Of a DNA stretch of 11,415 nucleotides, positions 6,720 to 11,415 are shown in pieces (positions within the stretch are counted from its first letter, which is position 1; every line of letters starts with the position of its first letter). The stretch lies in NCBI GenBank assembly GCA_026396945.1, contig JAPLVX010000009.1, positions 1 to 11,415 of the forward strand, in the 5' to 3' direction. Made by a program: the position numbers and the translations under genes. The notes beneath the pieces were generated by a model. That model saw nothing but the letters and a program-made list of their open reading frames with translations, did no database searches and was not told where the DNA came from. This stretch comes from Candidatus Falkowiibacteriota bacterium. GTDB taxonomy: Bacteria; Patescibacteriota; Patescibacteriia; Patescibacteriales; UBA12465.

Positions 6720-7481
6720 ATGAAAATTAAACCATATTTTAGGACAAAATTATCTGAGCCATTCCAGGGGAAATATTATCATGAAGCTGGGGCATCTGTT
6801 GCTCTAACTAGTGCTATTGAGACTAAAAGTCTTGGTAAATTTATGGTTATTATTCCTGATCCAGTGTCTCTAAATTTTAATAATGCAGTAAATTTTATCG
6901 AAAGATCCAAACAGATAAAACAGGAAATTGATAATAATAAAAAAATGACTGTTTTTTCTGGAAAGTTAAACGAGAAAGATATAAAAGGGCTTAATCTTAA
7001 TCAAATTAAAGAACTCGATAAAGATGCTGATATTTTTAGGGATTTAGAAAATGATAAAATCTTTGATTACATACAGACTACAATGGGCGTAGTTGTGTCG
7101 CTTGTTACTGCGGTAGAATCATTTTTAAATATGATTATCCCATTTGACTATACAGTAGAAATAACAAGACAAGGCGAAAAGAAAATTATTGAAAAAAATG
7201 AAATAGTCAGAAGATTTTCTATAGAAGACAAAATAGAATTAGTTGAAAAATGTAAAGGAAAGACTGGTATAAAACAGCAAAAATTTTGGAATTCATTTAA
7301 AATAGTAAAGGAGCTAAGAGATAATATAATCCATTTTAAAAAAACCGATTCAAATTTAAACCAATTGTGGTCACCTATTATTGTTCTGTTGTTTGATATC
7401 GATTTTGATAAAACTTTTGTCGATTTTGTCGATCTTGTAAATTATTTAGAGCCAGCTTATTTAGAGGAAGATAAATCGTAA
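6720..7481 (+). CDS. HEPN-like hypothetical protein of the island
   Basis: This is a 253-residue soluble protein with no firm family match. The N-terminal part (1-115) is mixed alpha/beta and unrecognised. The C-terminal part is helical: a hydrophobic helix around 120-140 ending VTAVESFLN, and later KIVKELRDNIIHFKK with R200-x4-H205. This Arg-x4-6-His pattern, with a preceding Glu-bearing helix, is the hallmark of HEPN domains, many of which are RNases in defence and toxin systems. ATG 6720 follows a promoter at 6659-6687 and has no ribosome site. Its last 25 bases overlap the end of the recombinase fragment on the other strand. It is AT-rich like the rest of the island. The HEPN assignment rests on the motif only; toxic or defensive activity is inference. 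Confidence 0.75.
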   Translation: MKIKPYFRTKLSEPFQGKYYHEAGASVALTSAIETKSLGKFMVIIPDPVSLNFNNAVNFIERSKQIKQEIDNNKKMTVFSGKLNEKDIKGLNLNQIKELDKDADIFRDLENDKIFDYIQTTMGVVVSLVTAVESFLNMIIPFDYTVEITRQGEKKIIEKNEIVRRFSIEDKIELVEKCKGKTGIKQQKFWNSFKIVKELRDNIIHFKKTDSNLNQLWSPIIVLLFDIDFDKTFVDFVDLVNYLEPAYLEEDKS

Positions 7482-7798
7482 TTTCCTAAAGTTAACTTTT
7501 TATCTTTCAATATAATTTTACTTCTTAAATTAGCCAGTAACTCTCTCTTCTCAATAGAACTTCCTTCTTTAAGCACATATCTAGCATAAACCCGCATATC
7601 AACTGCGGGTTTATGTTTTTTGTGAGGTTGTTTTTCGCCAAGCACCATATTTTGGAACTTATTTAAGCGTTCAATCTCCATTTCCATTCTGGTTAATATT
7701 CCAAGTTCGTTCATATCTACCTTATCGATTATCTTTAATAACTCAAATATTAATTCTTCTTCTCTAATATATTTGTTCTTACAGAATCCCATTGGCAT
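7457..7798 (-). pseudogene. Serine recombinase, C-terminal fragment
   Basis: The 113-residue frame reads CKNKYIREEELIFELLKIIDK near its start, then a helical stretch (EMEIERLNKFQNMV) and a C-terminal segment (RVYARYVLKEGSSIEKRELLANLRSKIILKDKK). I recognise this as the tail of a large serine recombinase: the last Cys of the zinc ribbon, the coiled-coil and the C-terminal domain. The catalytic resolvase domain, DNA-binding domain and the rest of the ribbon are missing. In frame, a stop sits at 7805-7807 just before the nominal start, and homology fades at about 7785. Intact relatives run about 450-550 residues. This is therefore a 5'-truncated gene, unlikely to be made or to work. Its break coincides with that of the HEPN fragment on the opposite strand. 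Confidence 0.7.
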
Positions 7799-8151
7799 CC
7801 GTTTTCATGGCAGGCAGCACGCTAGAAGGACTACTTCTTGGTGTCGCGGCTAAATACCCCAAAGAATTTAATCAATCGGTATCTAGTCCAAAAGATGAAA
7901 ATAATAAAGTAAAAGCATTTCAGTATTGGACTTTGGATAATCTTATTAATGTATCCCATGAAGCGGGTTTTTTAGGTTTAGATGTAAAAAAATTTAGTCA
8001 CGCACTGAGAGATTTTCGTAATTATATTCATCCATTTGAACAAGCAGCGTCAGGATTTACGCCGAATGAGCATACTGCAAAAATTTGTTTGCAAGTTTTA
8101 AATTCAGCCGTTGCGGATTTAATAGAAGCGGTTAAAAATAAGAAAGTATGA
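7792..8151 (+). pseudogene. HEPN-like protein, 5'-truncated remnant
   Basis: The frame can start at TTG 7792 or ATG 7807 (MAGSTLEGLLLGVAAKYP) and runs to TGA 8149-8151. It is mostly helical, with ALRDFRNYIHPFEQA at residues 71-85. The R73-x6-H80 / RNYIHP motif resembles HEPN/DUF4145-like proteins found beside type I restriction genes. In-frame sequence back to a stop at 7765 still looks partly homologous (IPLASVFMAGSTLEG), but no proper start or promoter exists and the gene begins inside a helix. I infer loss of its 5' part, sharing a break with the recombinase stump. The ATGA overlap with the next gene (8148-8151) shows it was once translated together with hsdS. It could still be made from TTG/ATG, so the pseudogene label is tentative. 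Confidence 0.6.
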
Positions 8152-8540
8152 AAATAATGGAACACAAAATTCCAAATGGATGGCAGTCCAAGACCGTGGA
8201 CGAAGTGTCTTTTGTATTGAAAGGAAGGGGTCTGTCAAAAGATAAAATTGATCCATTAGGTAAAAATAAATGTATTTTGTATGGCCAACTTTTTACTGTT
8301 TATAACGAAGTGATTAAAAGGATTAAAAGCAAAACTGACTCTAAAAAGGGTAATTTAAACTTTAATTATAAAATTGCTCTACTTCCTAGTAAAATTGTAG
8401 ACTATATTATTGTCCATGAGCTTTGTCATTTAAGGGAATTTAATCATTCGCAAAAGTTTTGGAATTTAATTGCAAGGGCAATTCCTGATTATCTTGAAAT
8501 TAGAAGTGAGCTTAAAAGAAGCGGTTTGAGATATCATTAA
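8148..8540 (+). pseudogene. HsdS recognition-domain / YgjP zinc-peptidase chimera
   Basis: This 130-residue frame joins two unrelated proteins. Residues about 7-64 (KIPNGWQSKTVDEV ... GKNKCILYGQLFTVYNEVI) are the start of a type I restriction specificity subunit (HsdS) target-recognition domain, typical 'IPxGW' opening included. Residues about 66-130 (KKGNLNFNYKIALLPSKIVDYIIVHELCHLREFNHSQKFW) are the C-terminal half of a YgjP/DUF45 (M48-like) metallopeptidase with zinc motif HELCH (H90, E91, H94) and third ligand H100. The seam is near 8340-8348. An hsdS gene is normally about 400 residues and YgjP about 230. YgjP-like genes often follow hsdR, so one in-frame deletion that removed the rest of hsdS, hsdR and the YgjP start would make this. 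The ATGA overlap with the gene before implies coupled translation. A functional product is doubtful but not excluded. Confidence 0.75.
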
Positions 8541-8546
8541 TTTGTT

Positions 8547-8807
8547 ATGACTAAATATTATTATAACAATAAAATTGATTGGACGAGCACAATAATTAAT
8601 ATAATTTTTGCGCCCTTTAGATTCATTGTTTGGTTAATAAAAAAGATATTAAAGTATTTAAAAATTGTAATTTCAGATATTCTTGCGGGTGTATATAAAA
8701 AACTTATAACTATTGCTGTTTTTGTTATTGTAGTTATTATTGTGCTTTATATTTCTAATATAACTCATGTGCAAGAATTAAAAAGCTTGCCGCTAATCGC
8801 TAGATAA
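8547..8807 (+). CDS. Small two-helix membrane protein
   Basis: This is an 86-residue protein of unknown function, starting 6 bases after the chimera's stop. Hydrophobic segments lie at about 15-31 (TIINIIFAPFRFIVWLI) and 52-71 (KLITIAVFVIVVIIVLYIS), joined by a basic loop (KKILKYLK). The N-terminus is Tyr-rich (KYYYNN). It is AT-rich like its island neighbours. ATG 8547 is the only sensible start; no ribosome site precedes it. Position in line with the restriction remnants suggests it was an accessory gene on the same transcript. It could also be a small toxin- or holin-like protein; nothing in the sequence decides this. Confidence 0.6.
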   Translation: MTKYYYNNKIDWTSTIINIIFAPFRFIVWLIKKILKYLKIVISDILAGVYKKLITIAVFVIVVIIVLYISNITHVQELKSLPLIAR

Positions 8808-8853
8808 GTATTAATAAAGGTCGATTAAGATTAAAAAATAAATCATTAAATAT

Positions 8854-9069
8854 ATGGATAAGCCGAAATATATTAAAAATGCGGGTAAACAATGGACTCC
8901 ACAGGAAGAAAAAAAGTTAACTCAGTTAGCTAAAGGAAACACCCCAACAAGAGTAATTGGTCTTGAATTAGGTCGCCCTGTTGGCGGTGTTCAAAGTAAA
9001 TCCAGCCAATTGGGTGTTAGCCTAAAGCCTGCTAATCAATCCCCGTACAATAGAACAAACAAAAAATAA
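8854..9069 (+). CDS. Small Myb/SANT-like helix-turn-helix protein
   Basis: This is a 71-residue basic protein. The core WTPQEEKKLTQLAKGN (14-29) followed by TRVIGLELGRPVGGVQSKSSQLGVSLKP (32-59) looks like the three-helix Myb/SANT fold: a Trp at the start of helix 1, acidic helix 1, then a helix-turn-helix whose last helix is rich in Ser, Gln and Lys. Related short proteins with WT.EE..L..LA..NTP...I...LGR occur widely in bacteria and are presumed to bind DNA. ATG 8854 is the first start; a terminator follows at 9092-9119. It stands alone between two AT-rich gaps in the island. It may regulate island genes, which is inference. The fold call comes from pattern only. Confidence 0.7.
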   Translation: MDKPKYIKNAGKQWTPQEEKKLTQLAKGNTPTRVIGLELGRPVGGVQSKSSQLGVSLKPANQSPYNRTNKK

Positions 9070-9091
9070 TAAATTATTTATTTGGTTGCTG

Positions 9092-9119
9092 AAAGAGGTT
9101 TTTATTAAAGCCTCTTTTT
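9092..9119 (+). terminator. Intrinsic terminator after the Myb-like gene
   Basis: AAAGAGG (9092-9098) pairs with CCTCTTT (9111-9117), with extra A-T pairs in the loop and a T-run (9115-9119). It sits 22 bases after the stop at 9069. Confidence 0.7.
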
Positions 9120-9138
9120 GATAGTTAAAATATCGATT

Positions 9139-9411
9139 TTATAACTGACTTTTCGGATAAAGTTTTCTATTAAAAACTTCAAACTCATTTAATTCGTGAT
9201 CCATTTTAAAGTTGCCGTGTATATCCCATTTTGTAACGTAATCTTCTCGGTGATGTTTTAGCCAGAACATACTTGCCTTTAAGTCACCTTCTAATAGCTT
9301 CTTAATAATATTTATTTCCGCTCTATCACTTATGTATGAAACGCCCATTCGGGTTGCTTCTACAAATTTTCTAGCAAAAACTTCATCATCTTTTAGCCAC
9401 CGGATCCGCAT
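9139..9411 (-). CDS. Small-terminase-like phage protein, probably partial
   Basis: This is a 90-residue protein from ATG 9411. GAGGTG lies just before that ATG and argues for this start over GTG 9417 two codons upstream. Residues about 6-60 (LKDDEVFARKFVEATRMG ... AEINIIKKLLEGDLKASMFWLKHHRED) resemble the C-terminal part of phBC6A51-type helix-turn-helix proteins and phage small terminase subunits, which recruit DNA for packaging. The N-terminal DNA-binding helix-turn-helix usual in that family is missing, so it may be a truncated phage relic. However, the good ribosome site suggests it is translated as is. The frame upstream is open only to a stop at 9445-9447. The family call is moderate; role in the island unknown. 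Confidence 0.6.
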   Translation of the reverse strand: MRIRWLKDDEVFARKFVEATRMGVSYISDRAEINIIKKLLEGDLKASMFWLKHHREDYVTKWDIHGNFKMDHELNEFEVFNRKLYPKSQL

Positions 9412-9631
9412 AAACACCTCAAAGGTTATAAAATAATGGATTATTTACGTGTAGTGACCACGGAAGAGGCTAAATTGAATGGGGCACCTAGTATTACTTA
9501 AAAATAGCCATATATTTGCTTAAATTAGCCTAAAAATAGACTTATTGGGACAGTTTGAAAACTGCGTTATTGTGTCCCATTTGTCCCATTCTTAAATCAT
9601 AGACCCCGACCCACGTACTTAAATTGACCCC

Positions 9632-9660
9632 TGGCTAATCGTCCAAAAAAGCCTTATAAT
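9632..9660 (+). promoter_or_regulatory. Possible promoter of a short non-coding RNA
   Basis: Perfect -10 TATAAT (9655-9660), with TGGCTA (9632-9637) at 17 bases as a weak -35. A TTGACC at 9624-9629 is too far (25 bases). Only about 75 bases lie between this and the terminator at 9704-9737. Confidence 0.35.
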
Positions 9661-9666
9661 ATTGCT

Positions 9667-9737
9667 ATATGGTGGTACTTAACCACAGTACACCGCAGGA
9701 GATAAATAAAAAGCCAGCGTTAGCTGGTTTTTTATTT
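9667..9737 (+). ncRNA. Candidate small RNA, about 70 bases
   Basis: The span lies between a TATAAT box and a strong terminator and has no open frame. It contains GTGGT ... ACCAC (about 9672-9684), able to form a 5-bp hairpin, then an AGGAG motif with no start codon after it, then the 15-bp terminator stem. Start estimated from the -10 position. It is a candidate only. Confidence 0.25.
9704..9737. terminator. Strong bidirectional intrinsic terminator
   Basis: AAATAAAAAGCCAGC (9704-9718) pairs along all 15 bases (one G-U) with 9723-9737 around a GTTA loop. Poly-A on the left and poly-T on the right allow termination from both directions. Confidence 0.8.
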
Positions 9738-9824
9738 AGCTTCTTGAAAAGAAGCCAGGAATTCGAAGTTTATGCCCCGGAAGGGACAACGAAGGAGCGA
9801 GCGGCGGCGAGCGAGTGAGGCGGA

Positions 9825-9841
9825 AATCCCACCCTCTCCGC
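9825..9841 (+). repeat. Right attachment site (attR), tRNA-Ser 3' copy
   Basis: An exact 17-base direct copy of tRNA-Ser positions 6553-6569. It is not part of a tRNA here: the upstream sequence (9751-9824) is GC-rich and has no acceptor, D or anticodon arm. It marks the far end of the island. Confidence 0.7.
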
Positions 9842-9872
9842 AACATCGTGTTAGCACGAGGCAGTCAAAAAC

Positions 9873-9900
9873 AGAACTTTTTTGGGCTCAGTTCTTATTT
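9873..9900 (+). terminator. Terminator, probably the tRNA's original one
   Basis: AGAACT (9873-9878) pairs with AGTTCT (9890-9895), followed by TATTT. It lies 31 bases past the right tRNA copy, where the native tRNA-Ser terminator would be if the island were removed. Confidence 0.5.
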
Positions 9901-9927
9901 TACAAAATAGTTAAATTTTAGTATAAT
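9899..9927 (+). promoter_or_regulatory. Near-consensus promoter for the 120-residue gene
   Basis: TTTACA (9899-9904) and TATAAT (9922-9927) are spaced by exactly 17 bases, 33 bases before ATG 9961. Eleven of twelve promoter bases match consensus. Confidence 0.7.
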
Positions 9928-9960
9928 AGATATGAAATTTTTATAATTTAATCAAATAAT

Positions 9961-10323
9961 ATGGAAATGAATAAAAATCTAGGGGTTGAGACCCCCGTGG
10001 GCAAATTTGAAGAATTACAATTAACTGCAAAAATAAAAGAAGCCCTAGGCTCTGTTTATCGCGAATACTCAAAAGGCGGAGACGAAGGTCAATTTTGTGA
10101 CGGAGATCCAGAGAAAGTAGAAAAGATAATAAGTGATGCCGGAATAGATATAAACGGATTAATTGTTAAAATAGAGAGAGGTAAAGATATAATATGTAGT
10201 AACGATGGAGGCGGGTATACTGTAGCTGATAGAATTATAAAAGTTTATAAAGGCGCGGAAGATGAGAATGCACTTGTATTCGAAGGTAATTTTATGGATG
10301 TTGATCCGAATGTTGAGTGGTAA
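9961..10323 (+). CDS. Small acidic hypothetical protein
   Basis: This is a 120-residue soluble, acidic protein of unknown function. Predicted order: a helix at about 14-38 (GKFEELQLTAKIKEALGSVYREYSK), a Gly/Asp-rich turn (39-48), a helix (50-60), then alternating strands (63-110) with IICSNDGGGYTVADRIIKVYKG, ending DVDPNVEW. Two Cys (46 and 74) are not arranged as a metal site. No family is recognised; the compact acidic alpha/beta shape would suit an immunity or adaptor protein, but nothing proves it. ATG 9961 is preferred over ATG 9967 as first in frame. It has its own near-consensus promoter and a terminator hairpin at 10347-10377, so it is a single-gene unit just outside the island. Confidence 0.7.
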   Translation: MEMNKNLGVETPVGKFEELQLTAKIKEALGSVYREYSKGGDEGQFCDGDPEKVEKIISDAGIDINGLIVKIERGKDIICSNDGGGYTVADRIIKVYKGAEDENALVFEGNFMDVDPNVEW

Positions 10324-10346
10324 GAATATGTTAAAATAATTTCGTA

Positions 10347-10377
10347 AAGAAACCGCCTAAAGTTTTGGCGATTTCTT
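10347..10377 (+). terminator. Terminator-like hairpin after the acidic gene
   Basis: AAGAAACCGCC (10347-10357) pairs with GGCGATTTCTT (10367-10377) with one mismatch, 9-base loop. The T-run is only partly clean (CATTT after the stem). Confidence 0.55.
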
Positions 10378-10430
10378 CATTTAAATATTTAAAATCGTTC
10401 CAAAACGTCCCGTCCTCTTTGCAGCAAGGT

Positions 10431-10458
10431 AAAAATAGGCCAAAATTAGCCTATTTTT
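10431..10458. terminator. Second, perfect terminator hairpin
   Basis: AAAAATAGGC (10431-10440) pairs perfectly with GCCTATTTTT (10449-10458), 8-base loop. A/T tracts on both sides suit either direction. Together with 10347-10377 it insulates the following strong promoter from upstream reading. Confidence 0.7.
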
Positions 10459-10467
10459 GTTTGTATA

Positions 10468-10496
10468 TTGACAAATATAATATATTATGATATAAT
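10468..10496 (+). promoter_or_regulatory. Full-consensus sigma70-type promoter
   Basis: TTGACA (10468-10473), 17 bases, TATAAT (10491-10496): a perfect match at all twelve positions. It lies 40 bases before ATG 10537 and 9 bases after a terminator stem. Confidence 0.85.
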
Positions 10497-10536
10497 TTGT
10501 AAATAATTAAATCGCTCTTAACAAATCGAATATAAA

Positions 10537-10722
10537 ATGGGAAAATTTAGAAAAGGTCTGTTCTTAATTTCTTTATTATCAGGTATTGCTTTTTTAGTAA
10601 TACATAAACTCTCAGCATCCTTGCCTGATGGTACAAAATTAGCCTCCGTAGCAGGCTTTGCCCAATTCGTATTGGTAATCATATCGGTTGTTACATTTCT
10701 TGCATTTTTACGTTTATCGTAA
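10537..10722 (+). CDS. 61-residue two-helix membrane protein
   Basis: This small membrane protein has a basic start (MGKFRKG), helix 1 at about 7-23 (LFLISLLSGIAFLVIHK), a short polar loop (SASLPDGTKLAS) and helix 2 at about 38-59 (VAGFAQFVLVIISVVTFLAFL). Its size and hairpin shape resemble holin-like or small stress membrane proteins, but no family is recognised. Its expression unit is striking: a perfect consensus promoter (10468-10496), a 30-40 base leader and its own terminator (10752-10785). Such a promoter implies a steady, high transcript level, unusual for a short orphan gene. ATG 10537 has no Shine-Dalgarno. The coding call rests on the two clean hydrophobic helices and the dedicated promoter and terminator. 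Confidence 0.65.
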   Translation: MGKFRKGLFLISLLSGIAFLVIHKLSASLPDGTKLASVAGFAQFVLVIISVVTFLAFLRLS

Positions 10723-10751
10723 TAAAGCAGGATCCGACGACCACAGAACCG

Positions 10752-10785
10752 AAGAGAGGATTTATTGCAAATCGCTCTCTTTTTT
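10752..10785 (+). terminator. Intrinsic terminator after the 61-residue gene
   Basis: AAGAGAG-GATT (10752-10762) pairs with AATC and CTCTCTT (10770-10781, one unpaired G), then a T-run to 10785. About 30 bases after the stop at 10722. Confidence 0.75.
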
Positions 10786-10802
10786 ATTTCCGGAACCTTT
10801 AA

Positions 10803-10831
10803 TTGATTTTTCCCATGATCTAGATTATGAT
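10803..10831 (+). promoter_or_regulatory. Putative promoter for the DUF2207 gene
   Basis: TTGATT (10803-10808) and TATGAT (10826-10831), 17-base spacing, 47 bases before ATG 10879. Confidence 0.45.
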
Positions 10832-10878
10832 TTTAATATATAGGTTATAAATTTGGAAAGATTAGATAAATCCATAAT

Positions 10879-11415
10879 ATGAAAACTTTTGAAAAAATTT
10901 TACTTAGCTTGATTTTCTTGCTCTTATGGCAGGCGCCGGTTTTAGCTAGAGACAATGTCACTGATTGGTATATTAAAGATTTCCAAACAGAAATTACCGT
11001 TAATAAAGATGCCAGCCTAGACATAAGCGAGAAAATTTTGGCTGATTGTGGCACCGCGACCGGCAAACACGGAATTTTTAGAATTTTGCCGACGCGATAT
11101 AAAACTAAAGATGGTGATTTTATTTTGCCAACCGAGCTGATAAGTATCACCAATGCCAAGGGCGAGCCCTTAAAATATTCAGTTTTAAACGAAGGCGAGA
11201 CGGTGACTTATAAAATCGGGGACCCAAACGTAGAAGTCCAGGGTGAAAATTTTTATGAGATTAAGTATCATGTTAAAAATGCCATTCGATCCGCGTCGGC
11301 CAATTACGATGAATTCTATTGGAATGTTCTAGGCAATTACTGGGATCTAGAAATTGATAATTTTGTCGTCCAAATAAATTTTCCGGTTGAGATAAATAAA
11401 GATAACTCAAGTTTG
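10879..11415 (+). CDS. DUF2207 (YciQ-like) membrane protein, N-terminal part
   Basis: The frame opens at ATG 10879 and runs off the window after 179 codons. A signal peptide is clear: MKTFEKILLSLIFLLLWQAPVLA, with likely cleavage after residue 23. The mature part begins RDNVTDWYIKDFQTEITVNKDASLDISEKI and contains HGIFRILPTRY (64-74). This matches the N-terminal extracytoplasmic beta domain of DUF2207 proteins, where 'VxxDGSxxVxE' and 'HGIFRxIP' are the usual landmarks. Whole members are about 550-650 residues, with membrane helices and a Gly-rich tail farther on, which lie outside this window. The function of the family is unknown. It has its own probable promoter and lies just after a terminator, so it is an independent unit. 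Confidence 0.85.
   Translation, partial: MKTFEKILLSLIFLLLWQAPVLARDNVTDWYIKDFQTEITVNKDASLDISEKILADCGTATGKHGIFRILPTRYKTKDGDFILPTELISITNAKGEPLKYSVLNEGETVTYKIGDPNVEVQGENFYEIKYHVKNAIRSASANYDEFYWNVLGNYWDLEIDNFVVQINFPVEINKDNSSL

Larger units (their letters stand above)
9418..9960. other. 543-base non-coding stretch across the island's right end
   Basis: No convincing gene is seen on either strand. From left to right it holds: a 21-codon open frame (9436-9501) with no known features; AT-rich sequence; a nested inverted repeat (TGGGACA 9546-9552 and TGTCCCA 9573-9579, with a second TGTCCCA at 9582-9588); a promoter-terminator pair that may make a small RNA (9632-9737); a GC-rich Arg-codon segment (9751-9824); the right attachment site; a terminator (9873-9900); and the promoter of the next gene. 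Confidence 0.6.

Noticed and set aside
9436..9501. 21-codon frame beginning MDYLRVVTTEEAK.
   Set aside because: Too short, no ribosome site, and no neighbour it could extend; it is not distinguishable from chance.
9668..9700. Partial resemblance to a T-box riboswitch core (GGTGGTAC ... ACCGC).
   Set aside because: The conserved core is split by 13 bases, there is no stem I or specifier loop upstream, and no aminoacyl-tRNA synthetase or amino-acid gene follows.
9772..9921. 49-codon Arg-rich open frame across the right tRNA copy.
   Set aside because: It runs through the attachment site, a terminator and into the -10 box of the next gene's promoter. The frame is open because of the GC-rich repeat, so it is best read as non-coding.
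10845..11159. 104-codon open frame on the minus strand.
   Set aside because: It lies opposite the signal peptide and conserved DUF2207 domain at 10879-11415, so it is an antisense shadow.

Overview
The window looks like a chromosome segment of a Patescibacteria (Candidate Phyla Radiation) bacterium. The genome is AT-rich, genes are short and closely packed, and most starts lack a Shine-Dalgarno sequence. The exporter is MacAB-type with no outer-membrane partner in view, and its membrane-fusion protein has a very long coiled coil. A recombinase remnant resembles the C-terminal tail I associate with this group. No taxonomic marker gene is present, so the assignment is an inference.

Layout. (1) 1-1273: a clipped reading frame starts like Maf nucleotide pyrophosphatase. 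It is followed by a small Cys-containing membrane-anchored protein (+) and a four-helix membrane protein (-), which converge on a bidirectional terminator. (2) 1438-6314: an apparent export operon on the + strand. It holds a signal-peptide leader frame offset by one base from a Gly-rich extracytoplasmic protein, a 622-residue membrane-fusion protein, a MacB-type ATPase, a MacB/FtsX permease, and a second Gly-rich membrane-anchored protein. It ends at a good intrinsic terminator. (3) 6482-6571: tRNA-Ser(UGA). (4) 6570-9841: a small genomic island. The last 17 bp of the tRNA body are repeated exactly at 9825-9841, which marks the two ends. Its contents are AT-rich and mostly debris: a HEPN-like protein, the C-terminal stump of a serine recombinase, the C-terminal part of a second HEPN-like protein, and a chimera of an HsdS recognition domain with a YgjP-type zinc peptidase. 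A small membrane protein, a Myb/SANT-like small protein and a small-terminase-like protein complete it. (5) 9842-11415: the presumed old tRNA terminator, two small orphan genes that each have their own near-consensus promoter and terminator, and the start of a DUF2207 membrane protein that runs off the end.

How the genes work together. The fusion protein, ATPase and permease should form one inner-membrane MacAB-like machine. The flanking Gly-rich proteins, tethered or exported to the cell surface, are candidate partners or cargo. In the island, the HEPN fragment, HsdS and YgjP fragments read as the remains of a type I restriction-modification operon after internal deletions. The recombinase stump is probably what is left of the enzyme that brought the island to the tRNA gene.

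The points most worth a second look are: a T-TTT-TTA slippery heptamer plus hairpin where the exported Gly-rich protein changes frame; the tRNA-bounded island; the in-frame HsdS::YgjP fusion; a back-to-back double gene truncation near 7785-7806; and a 59-bp imperfect palindrome ending exactly at a start codon.
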